From: Chrysomallon squamiferum
Taxonomy: Eukaryota > Mollusca > Gastropoda > Neomphalida > Peltospiridae
Assembly: GCA_012295275.1 (NCBI GenBank)
Contig: CM022671.1
Span: forward strand, 12,457,678-12,521,677
DNA: 64,000 bases
Reading direction: 5' to 3'
Part shown: positions 26,401-38,468 of the stretch, piece by piece
How positions within the stretch are numbered: position 1 is the first letter of the stretch
Layout: every line of letters starts with the position of its first letter
Position numbers and translations under genes: made by a program
Notes under the pieces: generated by a model
Told to the model about the DNA's origin: nothing
The model's input: only the letters and a program-made list of their open reading frames with translations
Database searches by the model: none

Positions 26401-29400
26401 TAATTAATTGTACTGTTTTGATATTTGTAGGAATGAGAACAGTTCCACAATTGAATATATGAGGATAATACGCAATGCAACACCCAATCAGTACATGGTT
26501 TTACTAAAATTTCGTGATCAGGTATGGCTATTGTTTAAGTAATTTTGATAACGTTACAAATTGTGAATTAACCAGACTAATTTAAGAGACACATAATTGT
26601 TATTTTTTATCACATATTTTTAGTTTTCAGCTGATCAGTTCTATGAAACATACAACAATGAACCATACAACTCAATAGAAAGTGACATCTGTCATCTTGT
26701 GTATGTAGCTAGAGTGGAAATCATGAAGGAATCTGAGGTAATATTGTCTCCAATAATTGCACAGAAAATATATTTTGAATAGAAGAAAATACTTTGTGTT
26801 TTATATCAAAATACATTTCTATAAAACAAATTTTTATTTTTATTATATGTGAGTGTGTATGGTGTATAATACATATATGTCTATCCATGTGTCTGTTTAC
26901 AGAGAAAAGCTGATTACTTCTTTTTTTTTTAATGAAAACTGTTTTCAAAATGGTCTTTTAAGATCTAAACTAGCAATTACACATTGAACAATATGTACAT
27001 GTAAATAAAAAGTAATTTATCAAAGTAAAAACTGTTATATTCCATAAACTATATTTCTGGTAAATTAAAATCTGAAAATAAATGTTTTAATTTCAAGATA
27101 AAAGAATCTTTAGATACACATAATTTCTTTGACTGTACATGACATGATGCTTGTATCAGAAGAGTATTTTTATGATTACTATACTCAAAGAATTAACCTG
27201 ACATTCTGTATACATGATACTGCCATTACACAAATCGTGGTGCAAAACACGTCATCACAAAACAATACATGAAACCATCATGGAATGTAGCTTTGGTCCA
27301 ACAATTTGTTTTTCATGTCAGATGTATTTCATCTACAAAATGAGTAGTACTGACTTTATAAACACAAACAAATATTCAATTATCACCAGATTTTGACAGG
27401 ATGCCTGTATTATATATAATGTATTCTACATAATTTTAGTGTTTTAATTGTGAATGTATATAAAAGATATTTTAGAGAGAAAAAAAAATATATATATAGA
27501 TAAAAGAAAAACAATAATGAATTCTTAAATGATCAAATTTAATATAAATTTAACTTATACAATGGCTTAATTTTTATTACACTTGCAAAAAACAAAAACT
27601 AAAAATCAAACAAAACATATATATATATATATAAAATAATTTTAAAATGTTCAACATTATTTTTATTAGAGCTTTAATATTATAGAAGATAATCATTAAC
27701 ATGTTGTGGAAACTTCTCTTCAAAATAATTTAAAGTATTCAAAATTATATTGTCAAAAATAGTATTAAAAACAATAAATACTTAAAAACATTATTATATT
27801 TTTGTTAATAATGTTTTAAAATTACACAGTAGTTTTAGAAAGGTTCTTCTGAGCAGTCTTGTTCACTAAGAACAGGGAGACTTGGCTGCTTCATTATATC
27901 TGGGCAATAGCAGCAGATAAAATGGTCAATACTATGATAAATGATAATTATTAACACTTTTCATATGCTGGTTTTGAGGTTTAAAACACCACAGTATATA
28001 GGCATGATATCCCAGAGTTGTTTCATTTTTTGTGTTCATTAATTTGTGCTTCATTTCTAATACTGTCTCTTTCATATTGGTGTTGTTGTTTTTTATTAAT
28101 ATTGCATTGTTGGGAATATGGAATACAGCTTACCCTTGTACCATATTTTCTGATAAAAAAATGAAAAAGAAAACGAAGAAAATTGTATATTCTAAACATT
28201 TTGTATACATTTCTGTTTCAGGGTGCCATGTTACCTATTCCTGGTTTGACTGAATTGCCAAACTGTCCAGTTTGTTTAGAAAGGATGGTTAGAAATTTTA
28301 TTTACAGATTTACATTACTGCTCAAATAAAAATTTTAAAACCACATAGAAGTATTCACAAGACAAATGCATTTATTATCTGAAGAGCAGTTATACATTGG
28401 AAAATAAAACAATTTACTTTGGACTTTATTAAGATAATCCTGTAGTTATTGTTTTTAAATATTCAAATTATATTTATGAATAATTAATATTTAATATTTT
28501 ATTTATTTAAAAATGACTGCATGTTTATTTTAAATGGAAAGGAAGTTTTATTTTCAAGGATAAAGAATAATCTTAAAACTGATGAAAGTAGACTAATAAT
28601 GTAAAAAACTACTAATATGTATTTCAGGATGAATCTGTGGATGGAATTTTGACTGTGTTATGTAATCATGCTTTCCATACATCTTGTATTGCTCAGTGGG
28701 GTGACACTAGGTATTGTATTTTTTTTTCAAATCATTAGTTGCTTTGTATCACTCTGACATAAAAAATTAAACTACAAAACATAACACAAATTCACATTGA
28801 CATTAAACAACAAAAGTTTATTGCAAATACTCATTGATTACAGTATTAGTAATCTAAAGTTACATGAACAGTTATGTATAGAGAAAATATACAGAGAAAA
28901 ATCTTAATTTTATTGTTATTTTCTTCCAGTTGTCCAGTTTGTCGCTACTGTCAGACACCTGAAGAAGTAGCTGACAACCGCTGTATGAAATGTGGGTCTC
29001 ACGAGGTACTTTTTTCATTTAATCCTTTGGACCATTTCTGAACAAACACAAAACTAGGAGACAGCATATACAACAGCTGCCATGTGTATGTGCAACACTG
29101 ATTGATTTTAAAACTGGGACATGATATCAAAAATTTAAAAAGCATTGCATTTATTCATTTTTAAATGTATTTTTATTTCAAAAGAGTTGATTAAATTTTC
29201 AGTTTCCATTTACCCAAATTTGTAAGGATTTATAAAAGAAAATATGTATTTCTGATGTACATTTCTTTTCATAAATGTGTAACAATATTTTTAAAAGCAG
29301 AGAGGAAAATTACAATGGCAGACTTTATGTAAAATGATGTTGACTTGTTTCTCATAGACCATTTTCAAAACTTAATATATTAATACTTTTTTTTTTTAAT

Positions 29401-32400
29401 TTTCAGAGTCTTTGGATCTGTTTAATCTGTGGTCATGTTGGTTGTGGTAGATATGTAGAACTTCATGCTTACAGGTAAAATTTTGGGTTATCTGCATACT
29501 AACAATTAAAACAAAAAATTTCTATTCTCATAGGTGTCTTCTGTATGTATGTTTCCCATGAATACGTAAAATAATATGTTGATAATAAATAACTAATTTG
29601 TGATCATTATAACACTTCCTCAATACTGCTTATTGCCAGTAACTGAGTTTGTCAGTATGATATAATTATTACTTGTTAGTATTCATTTCTTAATTTGAAA
29701 ATCAAGAAAAATGCTTTGAATCATTTCAATCTTTTTGTAAAGTACTTTGCTTTCTTAAGTTGTTTTTTAAACCTTTTTTCCATTTTTTGGTTTTCTTCTA
29801 AATATCATTTTCATTTAATTACTGTTTACATTTTTCATACTGATAAAAATATTAAATTTTATTTTTCTTCACACAGTATATGTAGTGGAAATAATTGACA
29901 TTATTCAATTAATTTTATATTATTTGTTATTTTAATTAATTTTTGTTACTGCAGACATTTCCAGGAAACAAATCACACATATGTGATGCAGCTGGGAAGT
30001 AATCAAGTATGGGATTATGCAGGAGATAATTATGTACATCGACTAGTACAAAACAAGTCAGATGGGAAGCTGGTCGAAGTAGACGAGGGAGGTAATCTTC
30101 TGAGAGAAGAAAAACTTGATTCTCTAACTTTAGAAGTAAGTTATTATTTTGAAATAAAAAATTAATAACTGTTCATTCATCCCTACGTTTAAAATAATGG
30201 TTAACATGATTTTTCTGAAAGTACCATTATTGGATTGGATTAATCTTTAAACTGCAGTGGTGTTTCACTGGGTAAGGGAAAAAAATATGAACTATGGTTG
30301 ATGTAGATGATCTCCCAGATATTGTATTGGATTAGTGAAAACATATTATGGTACACTGAAGAATCTATATCTCTGTGTGTTGTGAATGCTTACATTTTCT
30401 CTGAAGGTATATACGAGATTAAGTAATATTTATAGCATTAAGTGATATTTTGTTATAATGAATAAATGAAATTAACATGATAATCACTTGTTTTCAGTAC
30501 ACATATTTGTTAACAACACAGCTGGAATCTCAGAGACAGTATTTTGAAAAACAGATGCAGGTTGCTTTGAAAGAGGCTGATGAAAAGGTACAAAAATGTT
30601 CTTATTCATTTTAATTTTTTAAGCAATTTTTTTACTAAGAGTTTTCTTTTCTTTACCATTGTAATCGCATCTATCTATAAATAAAACATTTATAAACATC
30701 TGAAGAGCTTTCTTTCTTTCAACAAATAAATCTAAAAAAGTATCAAGGAATAATAACAACACCTCACCACACAAAAAATACCCAAACAAAACAACAACAA
30801 CAACAACAATAAAAATACATAACAGTATGGAAAAGCATAACACAGAAATAATTAAGAAATAAAATAAATAAACACTCGCCCCACACCTTCCTGAAAATGC
30901 ACCCATTCTAATATTATTTTTGGTAAAACCTTGATTAAACTGCATTTAATAATAATATTTAATTAAATATTTGTGTTTTTCAGGTTGAGGAAGCTCAAAG
31001 GAGATGGAGTGAAGCTACTAAACAGTTGGAAGTTTTGGAGAATCACTTGGCTGATGTTACAAAGGAAAAGCAAGTACTGGACAAGAAATGTACACAGGTA
31101 GAATTTCTTTTTATTTAATTTTTTTTACATTGTCCGTAAAAAAATAATTTTTTTAATGATATCATGTAACAAATGCCTGCTTTATAAACAAGAAAAGCAT
31201 CTTTTAAATGTTTTATTGAGACTGTTGTGATATTTAAATATTTGTACTTGTGAAATGTTGTATTGGTATGGACTTCTGTTGGTTTGCTATTGATAAACTT
31301 TGTGATGGTTGTAATCTGGTTCCAATATCATTCATATTTCTGATGGTTGAAATAATTTTATTTTGGTGTCACTCATATTTGTATATTTGTAATGGTTGTA
31401 ATCTGTTTTCAGTATCACTCATCATCATTATTATGCCGCTGTTGGGTTCTGAAGTTTGACAAAAGCCTTATTGTGTTGTTTTTACTTCTTCCTGTCTTTT
31501 TCTTATCTCTTAGTGTTGGTTGCACATCTCTTAGTGGCGTTACACTGAATATCTGTTTTGGGTTGGTGTTCACTGCAGTATAACTCTGTCTAGAAATTAT
31601 CTGTTCATTCTGTTATCTTTTCTTGTTGTGGTTATGTTCTCAAGTTCATGTAGAATCTCAAAATGATTTCATAGTTAAAGTTGGAATTCAGTCTTCATTT
31701 GTGTGATAGCTATTGTGTAGTTTTTTGTTCATTAACTTTTTCCTTTCACCACCTGTGTTCAGGTTGATTTTTCTCATTATCAGTGTTGTCTTCATTAATG
31801 ATTTCTTTGTTTGAAAACATGGTATTCATGGTTATATATGTTGCCCATTCTATCAACACGTAACTTCTTTTGTTTCTTGTGGTTAGACTAAATTTCATTT
31901 TTGCCATTTCTGTTGAGTTCATTTGTTTCTGTACTGGTGCTTTAAATGTTTCCATAACTATCATGAAATTGTTTACCTAATCATTTGACCAAATCATTAT
32001 TTATTTCTTCTTTGAGTATGACAGTATTGTTGCATGTAATGAATTATCTTCAGTTGTGTCAGTATTGATTTATATTTTTGACTCAGAGATTTTAAAGACT
32101 TCCTGCTCATAGCTATTGACCATAACTGATTGTGTGGACAAAAACTCATTTGAAGCTACTGGGGCCTGGGGTCCTTGATTTGTAGAACTTAGCATGTTGG
32201 ATTCTTTAGCCTACCATTCAATGCTGGCCAGTGCAAGTTGTAAGTGGACAGCATTACTGGGTAAACAAAGCTGCACAAACTTTGACCATGGTGTGAATAT
32301 CAAACAGCCAGCACTGGAATTCTAACCACTTGACCACAGTGTCAGCATCACTTACAGTTCTATATTTGCTATATGTTTTCAGCATCACTAATGATTTTAC

Positions 32401-33105
32401 AATATTTTCAGTACATGTTGTGATTTATTTTCAGTATCATTCAAGACTTGTGAAAGTTTTGAAAAACCTGCAGGAAGAAAAGGACATGAACCAATGTCTC
32501 CGTGACAACCAGCAGCTGTGGCAGGAAAAAGTGACCAGTCTGGAGAAAAAAGTTGATCAGATTTCCCAGGAAAAGGACAAGGTTTGAGTGTTAAACATTT
32601 TCTTCAGCATTAAATTTCTTTAGTGTGCAGTAAAATCAAAAAGTGAAGTTGTAGATTTGTTTTGATTTTTTTTTTAAAATAAATTGTACAGGTACAGATA
32701 ACATCAAACATTAATGATTATATTTTATAAAAATATTTTTTTAGAGATACTTTTTCTCTGTCAGTACTTAAATCACTTTCTCTAATATTAGAAATATTAT
32801 TAGTGTGTTTGTTTGGCTGCTTAAAAGTTGGAAAATACATTGGATAATTTATTCTTCATTAATTTGTTACTTAATCTTTTTCATCTTTATTTCTTTATCT
32901 ATTTCTTTATTTATTTTGCCATCAGCAAATACAAGAGCTGAAAGAACAACTTAGAGACATTATGTTTTATCTGGAGGCACAGAACACTTTGTCGACAAAC
33001 AAGGAGGTGTCACAGGAGGAGATCCAGGAAGGTCAGGTCATAGTAGGAGCTGCTGCTTCTTCAGGAAAGAAAGCAAGAAAAAAGCCAGGTGATAAACTGA
33101 GATGA
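23500..33105 (+). CDS. BRAP: BRCA1-associated protein, RING-type E3 ubiquitin ligase, fifteen exons
   Basis: Exons: 23500-23578, 24165-24350, 25303-25693, 26026-26136, 26431-26521, 26624-26737, 28222-28287, 28628-28710, 28930-29005, 29407-29474, 29955-30135, 30498-30587, 30984-31097, 32435-32581, 32926-33105. They total 658 residues in one frame; human BRAP is 592. The start [14 protein letters not shown] matches the family's MSVSLVVIRLELAE. Domains in order: an acidic Ser-rich linker (about 89-205), the BRAP2 RRM-like domain beginning FFSGNPCVE (to about 325), a RING-H2 with C339 C342 C358 H360 H363 C366 C375 C378, a ZnF-UBP (about 390-470; C404, C407, C412, H419, H423, H429) and a C-terminal coiled coil (about 483-630). 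The tail is basic. BRAP is a cytoplasmic E3 ligase that restrains KSR-dependent Ras/MAPK signalling and retains nuclear-localisation-signal proteins in the cytoplasm. All zinc ligands are present, so it should be functional. Confidence 0.96.
32160..32350 (-). mobile_element. tRNA-derived SINE-like insertion in BRAP intron 13
   Basis: On the minus strand the head reads CACTGTGGTCAAGTGGTTAG, closely matching a tRNA D-arm/A-box (TGGTCNAGTGGTTAG). About 25 bases on is a weak B-box-like CTGTTTGATATTC. The body (CTGGCCAGCATTGAATGG and onward) is unique here. The 1.34-kb intron is otherwise AT-rich and this block is clearly less so. No target-site duplications were established. Confidence 0.5.
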
Positions 33106-33349
33106 TAGAAAAGTGTTTTTTCCATAAATGTAAGCAGAGTTTGTCTTTTAGTCCTGTCATGTAAGTGAAGTATTTATTGTGAAAATAATACTGAATCCAG
33201 TTTAAAATGACATCTTGTCTGATGAAAGAGAAACTTCCATATACAAAGAAAAAAAAGAACTGAAGCAATATTATATGATATTTTGCTTTTTGTCTGTTTA
33301 AGCCAAAATACTGGAAAAAACATTTTGTTCAGTTTGTACAATCTTGTTT

Positions 33350-33355
33350 AATAAA
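33350..33355 (+). terminator. Poly(A) signal of BRAP
   Basis: AATAAA on the plus strand, 245 bases after the BRAP stop codon. Confidence 0.6.
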
Positions 33356-34943
33356 TGATTCTGATTTTGAAACTGTTTCAATAATTTAAAATGATTTTGG
33401 TTTTTTAATACTTTCTTTCTTTTTTCTTTATTATTATTATTATTTTTTTTTTGTATGAAAACAAACGTTTTAAGAAGCCAAAATATATTTATAATTATTA
33501 TTTGTTTTCATTTGGAAACAAAAATATTTAACACTGATCAGTATAGTGGTAAATATATTGCCTCTGTGGATTATGAATGTTAGGTGCAAGTTGATTGATA
33601 ATATAATACTAAACTTGTTGAAACAGTTTGGTAAAATGTCATCATTCTCGGAATGGTGGACAAAATGTCATGAAAAGAAAATGTAAATTTATTCAGTTCT
33701 GCTAGAATCGTTTTCTTTCATATTCATAAAACAGATGAATTATTTGTTATTTTTTATTTGTCTGTCTGTCTATCTCTCTACCTACCTATCTATGTATCTA
33801 TCTATCTATCCATCTATCTATCTCTTTCACTTTATCTAGCTATCTATATACAAATAGCAGTATAATAATTTTAAAATGTAGGATCCAAGGTGGTTATTGT
33901 TAAATGTTTTTTCAGTATTAGCAATGTTTCATGAACAGAAAATAAACTTCACTACTCACACATACTATAAAAAATAAAAAATAAAAAATGAAGAAACAAA
34001 TTGTGAAACTTGATTAGGATCTGGCCCAATAGCAATGCAGCCAGTACAGAAATAAAGGAAAGTATATTTTTAAGACAGTTGTTCCATTTACATTTTGTGT
34101 CTTTTTTGGAGAGTAGATACAGAACTTAATATACTAGTTTTAATAATAAGTGAATAAATAAATAAAATAATGCAAAACTATAATTAAAAGAAAGAAAAAA
34201 AATGTTTTCCTTTTCTAGTCAAATGAAAATCATTGTCAGATAATGGATTGAAAAATATATAGGAATACATGTAAAACAGTGTTATGTTGATTGTTCATGT
34301 ATAAATAATTATTCAGATTTCATTAAATTTATTTAATTTCTTAAAAGTTATTTTAGTTATTGTTGTAACTACGTATTTTTTACCTTTTTAAAATTATGAT
34401 GATGATTATTATTTTTTGTTTGTACGCTATTATTACATCAATTGGTTTATTGCTATATATGTTATTATAATTTGTCTGTGATAATTTGCTATATATGTTT
34501 TTGTTATTCTCAGATCATGGAGTGATGGAAATACATCGTTATTTTTTTGTCGATCACAAAAAACATTCGTTTTATGTCTATTATGCAGTGGATAACAGCA
34601 TTTTCTTTCTAACCCCATGAATGTGATACAAATTATGTTATTATCCATAGTTCAGTCTTTAAAATTTTATAAAATGTATTGTACAGTCTTCTTCTTATTT
34701 GTTTTATAAAATTACTGATAATTTTGTTTATTATTTTAATTTAAAGTGTACTTTTGATGGTGAATGAACATGTTATATGCTTCTAAAATATTGTTTTGTC
34801 TGATACTAGCATCAAATCATTGTTCATATCAAAGTTTGAAAAAAAAAAGAAGATAAAACAAAATAATAAGCTTACACTGGACTGATGGCAATATTTCGGC
34901 ATTGTGTTGTGTTATCATATTGAATATAGAAATATTTAATCAA

Positions 34944-34984
<41 letters not shown>

Positions 34985-34999
34985 GAATAAGAATAGCGG

Positions 35000-35053
<54 letters not shown>

Positions 35054-35916
35054 GTAATAGTAAAGGAAAATGCCTGTTCATCTGATTAAATAATTGCAAC
35101 GATTGCGAATCAGAAATGCAGAAATAGTAAAATTGAGAACTACAAATTAATTTTATGAGTACTGCAATTAATTTTGAAAACTCACTCTCGATTCCCCTAT
35201 GATCTAAAATAAACAATATCTTAAACAATATCTAAAATAATTAATTATCTTGAATGAATCCAAGCATGGGTGGATTCAATATGGCCCAATCATGTTTCAG
35301 ATTTTATTCTTATAATACTGACCTAAATACATGAGAGAATCTGAAATATTTCGAGTTAATTCCTGAAACATAACACCTGATTAATACTAGAAAAATCGGC
35401 TTCAAGCGACACTGGCATCAGTAGTCATATGTATAATTAATTACTGGCAGTTAGCGTTCTGTAGATAACAAAAAAAAAAAAAAAAAAAAATTAAGACAAC
35501 TTTCAAATCTGACCAGAAACAAAGCAAAATCTGAGATTTTATATGGCGGTAAAAACACAAAAAAAAAAAAACAACAAAAACCAGACGATATTTTGTTTAA
35601 TTTACATTTAAACAAATATATATATATATACCTTTCAGCTCGGAGGAATATCTACATTTTTTAAACTAAATATTAATTATCGTCAAATGTCCAGTTCATC
35701 TTAGTCAAGTCACAGAAAAGAGAGGATAATTTTCATTTCTACAAGATATAAAAGAGAACATTCCTAATCAACAGGTTAAAATATTTGTTACGTAATACTT
35801 AATATATCATAAATTACGTGATATGTGATTAAATCTATAATGAAGTCAACTACATTGTATTCCTTGACTGATAAACTCAACTTCTGAGTTGCATTTAATC
35901 AAGATTCATCTATTTC
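33356..35916. other. Convergent intergenic region, BRAP / kinase
   Basis: AT-rich sequence with a (CTAT/CTAC)n cluster at about 33765-33850, poly-A runs near 34840, 35470 and 35560, and the (AAT)n array at 34944-35060. No coding sequence or RNA gene is seen. Possible 3' ends of the kinase transcript (ATTAAA at 35894-35899, minus strand) are uncertain. Confidence 0.45.
34944..35060. repeat. (AAT)n microsatellite, interrupted
   Basis: Two AAT arrays separated by a short AAGAATAAGAATAGCGGAT-like interruption. Confidence 0.95.
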
Positions 35917-37047
35917 TTAATCGGTACAGTTTACATCACGAAAGAGAGCTGCGGTATATATATCTTCAATCAGACTACATATATCATTAGCTGTTGGTCT
36001 GTCTCTCGGATCCATCATATAACAGCTGTCAATAGCCGGTATGATCGAGTCTAGATTCGTGAACACTCGTATTTCATCCAGGATGTAGCCCAAACTGTAC
36101 ACATCAGAACTTTTAGACGTCTGTTCACCCATACGAACTTCTGGCGCAAGATGCAAAAAGTCTTCCAGGTCCAGCGCGGTATTAAATTTCATTCCTGTCT
36201 TGAAAGTTGCCATTCCCATATCGCAATATTTGACTCTTGTGTCTTCAAGGCCGTTGTCTAGTAAGATGTTGTTAGGTTTGATGTCGTTAAGAAGAATGCC
36301 AAGCTGGTGAATCGCGTAAAGACCTTCAGCCAGTTGTCGCGCCAAATTAATCAATCGACTTTCTGGAAGCGACTTCTTCTGCCAAAGGAACTTTTCCAGA
36401 TTCAAACCATCTCCAAAAAATTCTTGGACTATACCATATGAATTGCTGATGATGCTGCCAAACTGCACCAGGCCATAGCAGTAAGGAACGTAACCCGTTA
36501 CCTGAAGGTACAGCAAAACGCGGGCCTCCTGATATATGTCCCATTTATTAGCTAGTCGAAGGTTGAATTCTTTCACAGCCACAAGCTGCTGTTTTTCGAG
36601 CTTCGTCAGTCTAGCTAAAAACACCCTTCCAAAACTGCCAATACCTATTATTTTGGGCATCACACCGTCTTCGTCCATTTCGTATGTAATATCGCAACTT
36701 CGTATTCGCGGTGGATCCACTTCATAGAAGCAGAGAGGGGCAACTTCTCTCGAGTGTTTGGCAGTATGATGGTTGGATTTCGAAGGCTGGTGACTGCGAT
36801 GACAATAACGTGAACGGCTGTACCCCGTATTACAAGCCGAGTCTTTTACAACACACGACGTGGAAGACGCGTGCATGAACGCTCCTGGGGATACTGAGTG
36901 CATTGGGAAGACGGTAATACTTTGATTACACGTGCAGGCGTCTCTCGGTTTTGCTTCATAGGCATCTTTATTTTCATATTTGTTATCATCTTTGTCGTAG
37001 ATTTGTACACATGCTGAATCGTTAAAATCTCCTTTTCCTTCGCACAT
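35917..37047 (-). CDS. Protein kinase with uninterrupted coding exon
   Basis: One open exon encodes 376 residues from the ATG at 37047; the frame stays open upstream to about 37122 without another ATG in frame. Residues 1-115 are low-complexity, Cys/His/Ser-rich and probably disordered. The kinase domain covers about 125-370: glycine loop GIGSFG (135-140), VAVK lysine K159, helix-C glutamate E174, catalytic loop with D255, K257 and N260, D276-M-G in place of DFG, APE at 301-303, D315 and R350. The usual H-R-D is L-N-D, but the base and metal ligands are kept, so activity is plausible. It looks like a Ser/Thr or dual-specificity kinase, possibly a lineage-specific intronless (retroposed) type; I cannot name the family. 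An upstream 5'UTR exon is likely, with donor ATAG|GTAAGA at 37622 and coding-exon acceptor CCTTCAAG near 37123. A five-codon uORF precedes the ATG. Confidence 0.88.
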   Translation of the reverse strand: MCEGKGDFNDSACVQIYDKDDNKYENKDAYEAKPRDACTCNQSITVFPMHSVSPGAFMHASSTSCVVKDSACNTGYSRSRYCHRSHQPSKSNHHTAKHSREVAPLCFYEVDPPRIRSCDITYEMDEDGVMPKIIGIGSFGRVFLARLTKLEKQQLVAVKEFNLRLANKWDIYQEARVLLYLQVTGYVPYCYGLVQFGSIISNSYGIVQEFFGDGLNLEKFLWQKKSLPESRLINLARQLAEGLYAIHQLGILLNDIKPNNILLDNGLEDTRVKYCDMGMATFKTGMKFNTALDLEDFLHLAPEVRMGEQTSKSSDVYSLGYILDEIRVFTNLDSIIPAIDSCYMMDPRDRPTANDICSLIEDIYTAALFRDVNCTD

Positions 37048-37622
37048 AGTATCTACGAACAACGTCCTTTCAGACTGGCACTTAAGGTAGGTGCATGGCT
37101 TGAAAAGAATGTATGACAATACCTTGAAGGCACAATAAAAAGAAATCTAAATAATTGGGACTAAATATTCATATTTTTAAAAATAATTACATTCCTTCAG
37201 ACTTGTTCAAGTAACGAACCATCTTGTGAAATTCTCCATGTGCAACATTTAAAAAAAGTTTGATAACTGAAAAATAAAATAAACTATTCTTATTATGATC
37301 ACAAAGGCTGTCGTTAGAAATATCGGAGAAATAATTTAATAATGGTATAGCAGCTTTCTAATAATAATGTCAGTATATATGGAAGGAGATTTATTTTATA
37401 AGTACTTTATCTTTTACATAAGAAAATTTAAGTTAAAACTGCTATCCGACATCAACACACTTTCCGCATCAATGGAATAAATACGATAAAGGATTTATAA
37501 AATGAATAATTAAAAATATATTTTCATGTAAAAAATAAAAAGAAGAGAAAAGAATGGCAATTATTGCATTTTGTTTTGAATACTGTATTTATTAATGTTA
37601 CGGTGACATTGCATTTTCTTAC

Positions 37623-37664
37623 CTATTACCGGATCTCGTTGTTAATTATTATCCACGGTAAATT
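37623..37664 (-). other. Possible 5'UTR exon of the kinase gene
   Basis: On the minus strand CCGGTAATAG is followed by a strong donor GTAAGA. It has no ATG that reads through in frame, so it would be non-coding. The 5' edge is inferred from the neighbouring CRE pair. Confidence 0.4.
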
Positions 37665-37667
37665 TAA

Positions 37668-37690
37668 TGACGTCATTGTGTCTGACGTCA
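37668..37690. promoter_or_regulatory. Paired CRE sites upstream of the kinase gene
   Basis: Two perfect TGACGTCA palindromes, at 37668-37675 and 37683-37690, start 15 bases apart. They lie just upstream of the inferred non-coding first exon of the kinase gene, the usual place for CREB/ATF control. Regulation by cAMP/CREB is inference. Confidence 0.55.
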
Positions 37691-38419
37691 GCCGTCGCCG
37701 AGACAGGTGAAAAAATAAAAATTACATTCATAAACTGCATACATAAATAAATATAAATCTTTCCAACCTCCTCGTACCATTATTATACACCTTCCTTAGT
37801 CGCAACGTTTCCCGTGTAAGGGAGCCAGTTTAAATTGCATCGTATTAAGCGGACCACTTTCATATGTGCTTGTGGTTTCGGTTGAAGGACGGCCCTCTGT
37901 CGGCAAGTGGTACTAAACTTGGGTAACCTATATCGGCTTGCTATGATGTTGGCTCAGTCTAAAGAGTAGACCTTTGACGGCAGAAAGATAACCATATAAA
38001 AGAGATAAAATAAAAAGCTTTGAAAGATAATAAATAAATTACTCTGTTACGACTACGATGACGTTGAAGCGATAAATGCTCATACGTGAATTCTTTACAG
38101 AAGTTACGCCAGTCATGTCTTCCATATGAAACATATCAAACACACTATCAGCCAACACAAGATATTTAAATATCAGTGTTAATTCTACAGAAATGGAAAA
38201 TGAAACACATATCTTTGATTAATATGCTTTACTTTTAGGTTTAAATAAAAATTAAAATTAAATAAACATGAATAATATTATTTTACAAATAAAATTTTAT
38301 TTTATCTCATTCATATGGTTTTCTTTCTGTATCTAGTATTTCTTAACTAGACCTTTGTCAGACTCTATGATGTATTTTTAGACTTCAGGATATTAATAAA
38401 CTCTGAAGTGTATAATAAT

Positions 38420-38432
38420 AATAAATAAATAA

Positions 38433-38466
<34 letters not shown>
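38420..38466. repeat. (ATAA)n microsatellite
   Basis: Imperfect tetranucleotide and AAT repeats. Confidence 0.85.

Positions 38467-38468
<2 letters not shown>

Noticed and set aside
37047-37119. Longer N-terminus of the kinase
   Set aside because: The added 24 residues would begin with TTG; the first in-frame ATG is at 37047, after a short uORF.
37790-37985. Segment with TGGCTCAGT resembling a tRNA D-arm
   Set aside because: No matching B-box, acceptor stem or anticodon arm could be aligned, and no second copy is seen in the window. It may be a decayed SINE, but this is not supportable.
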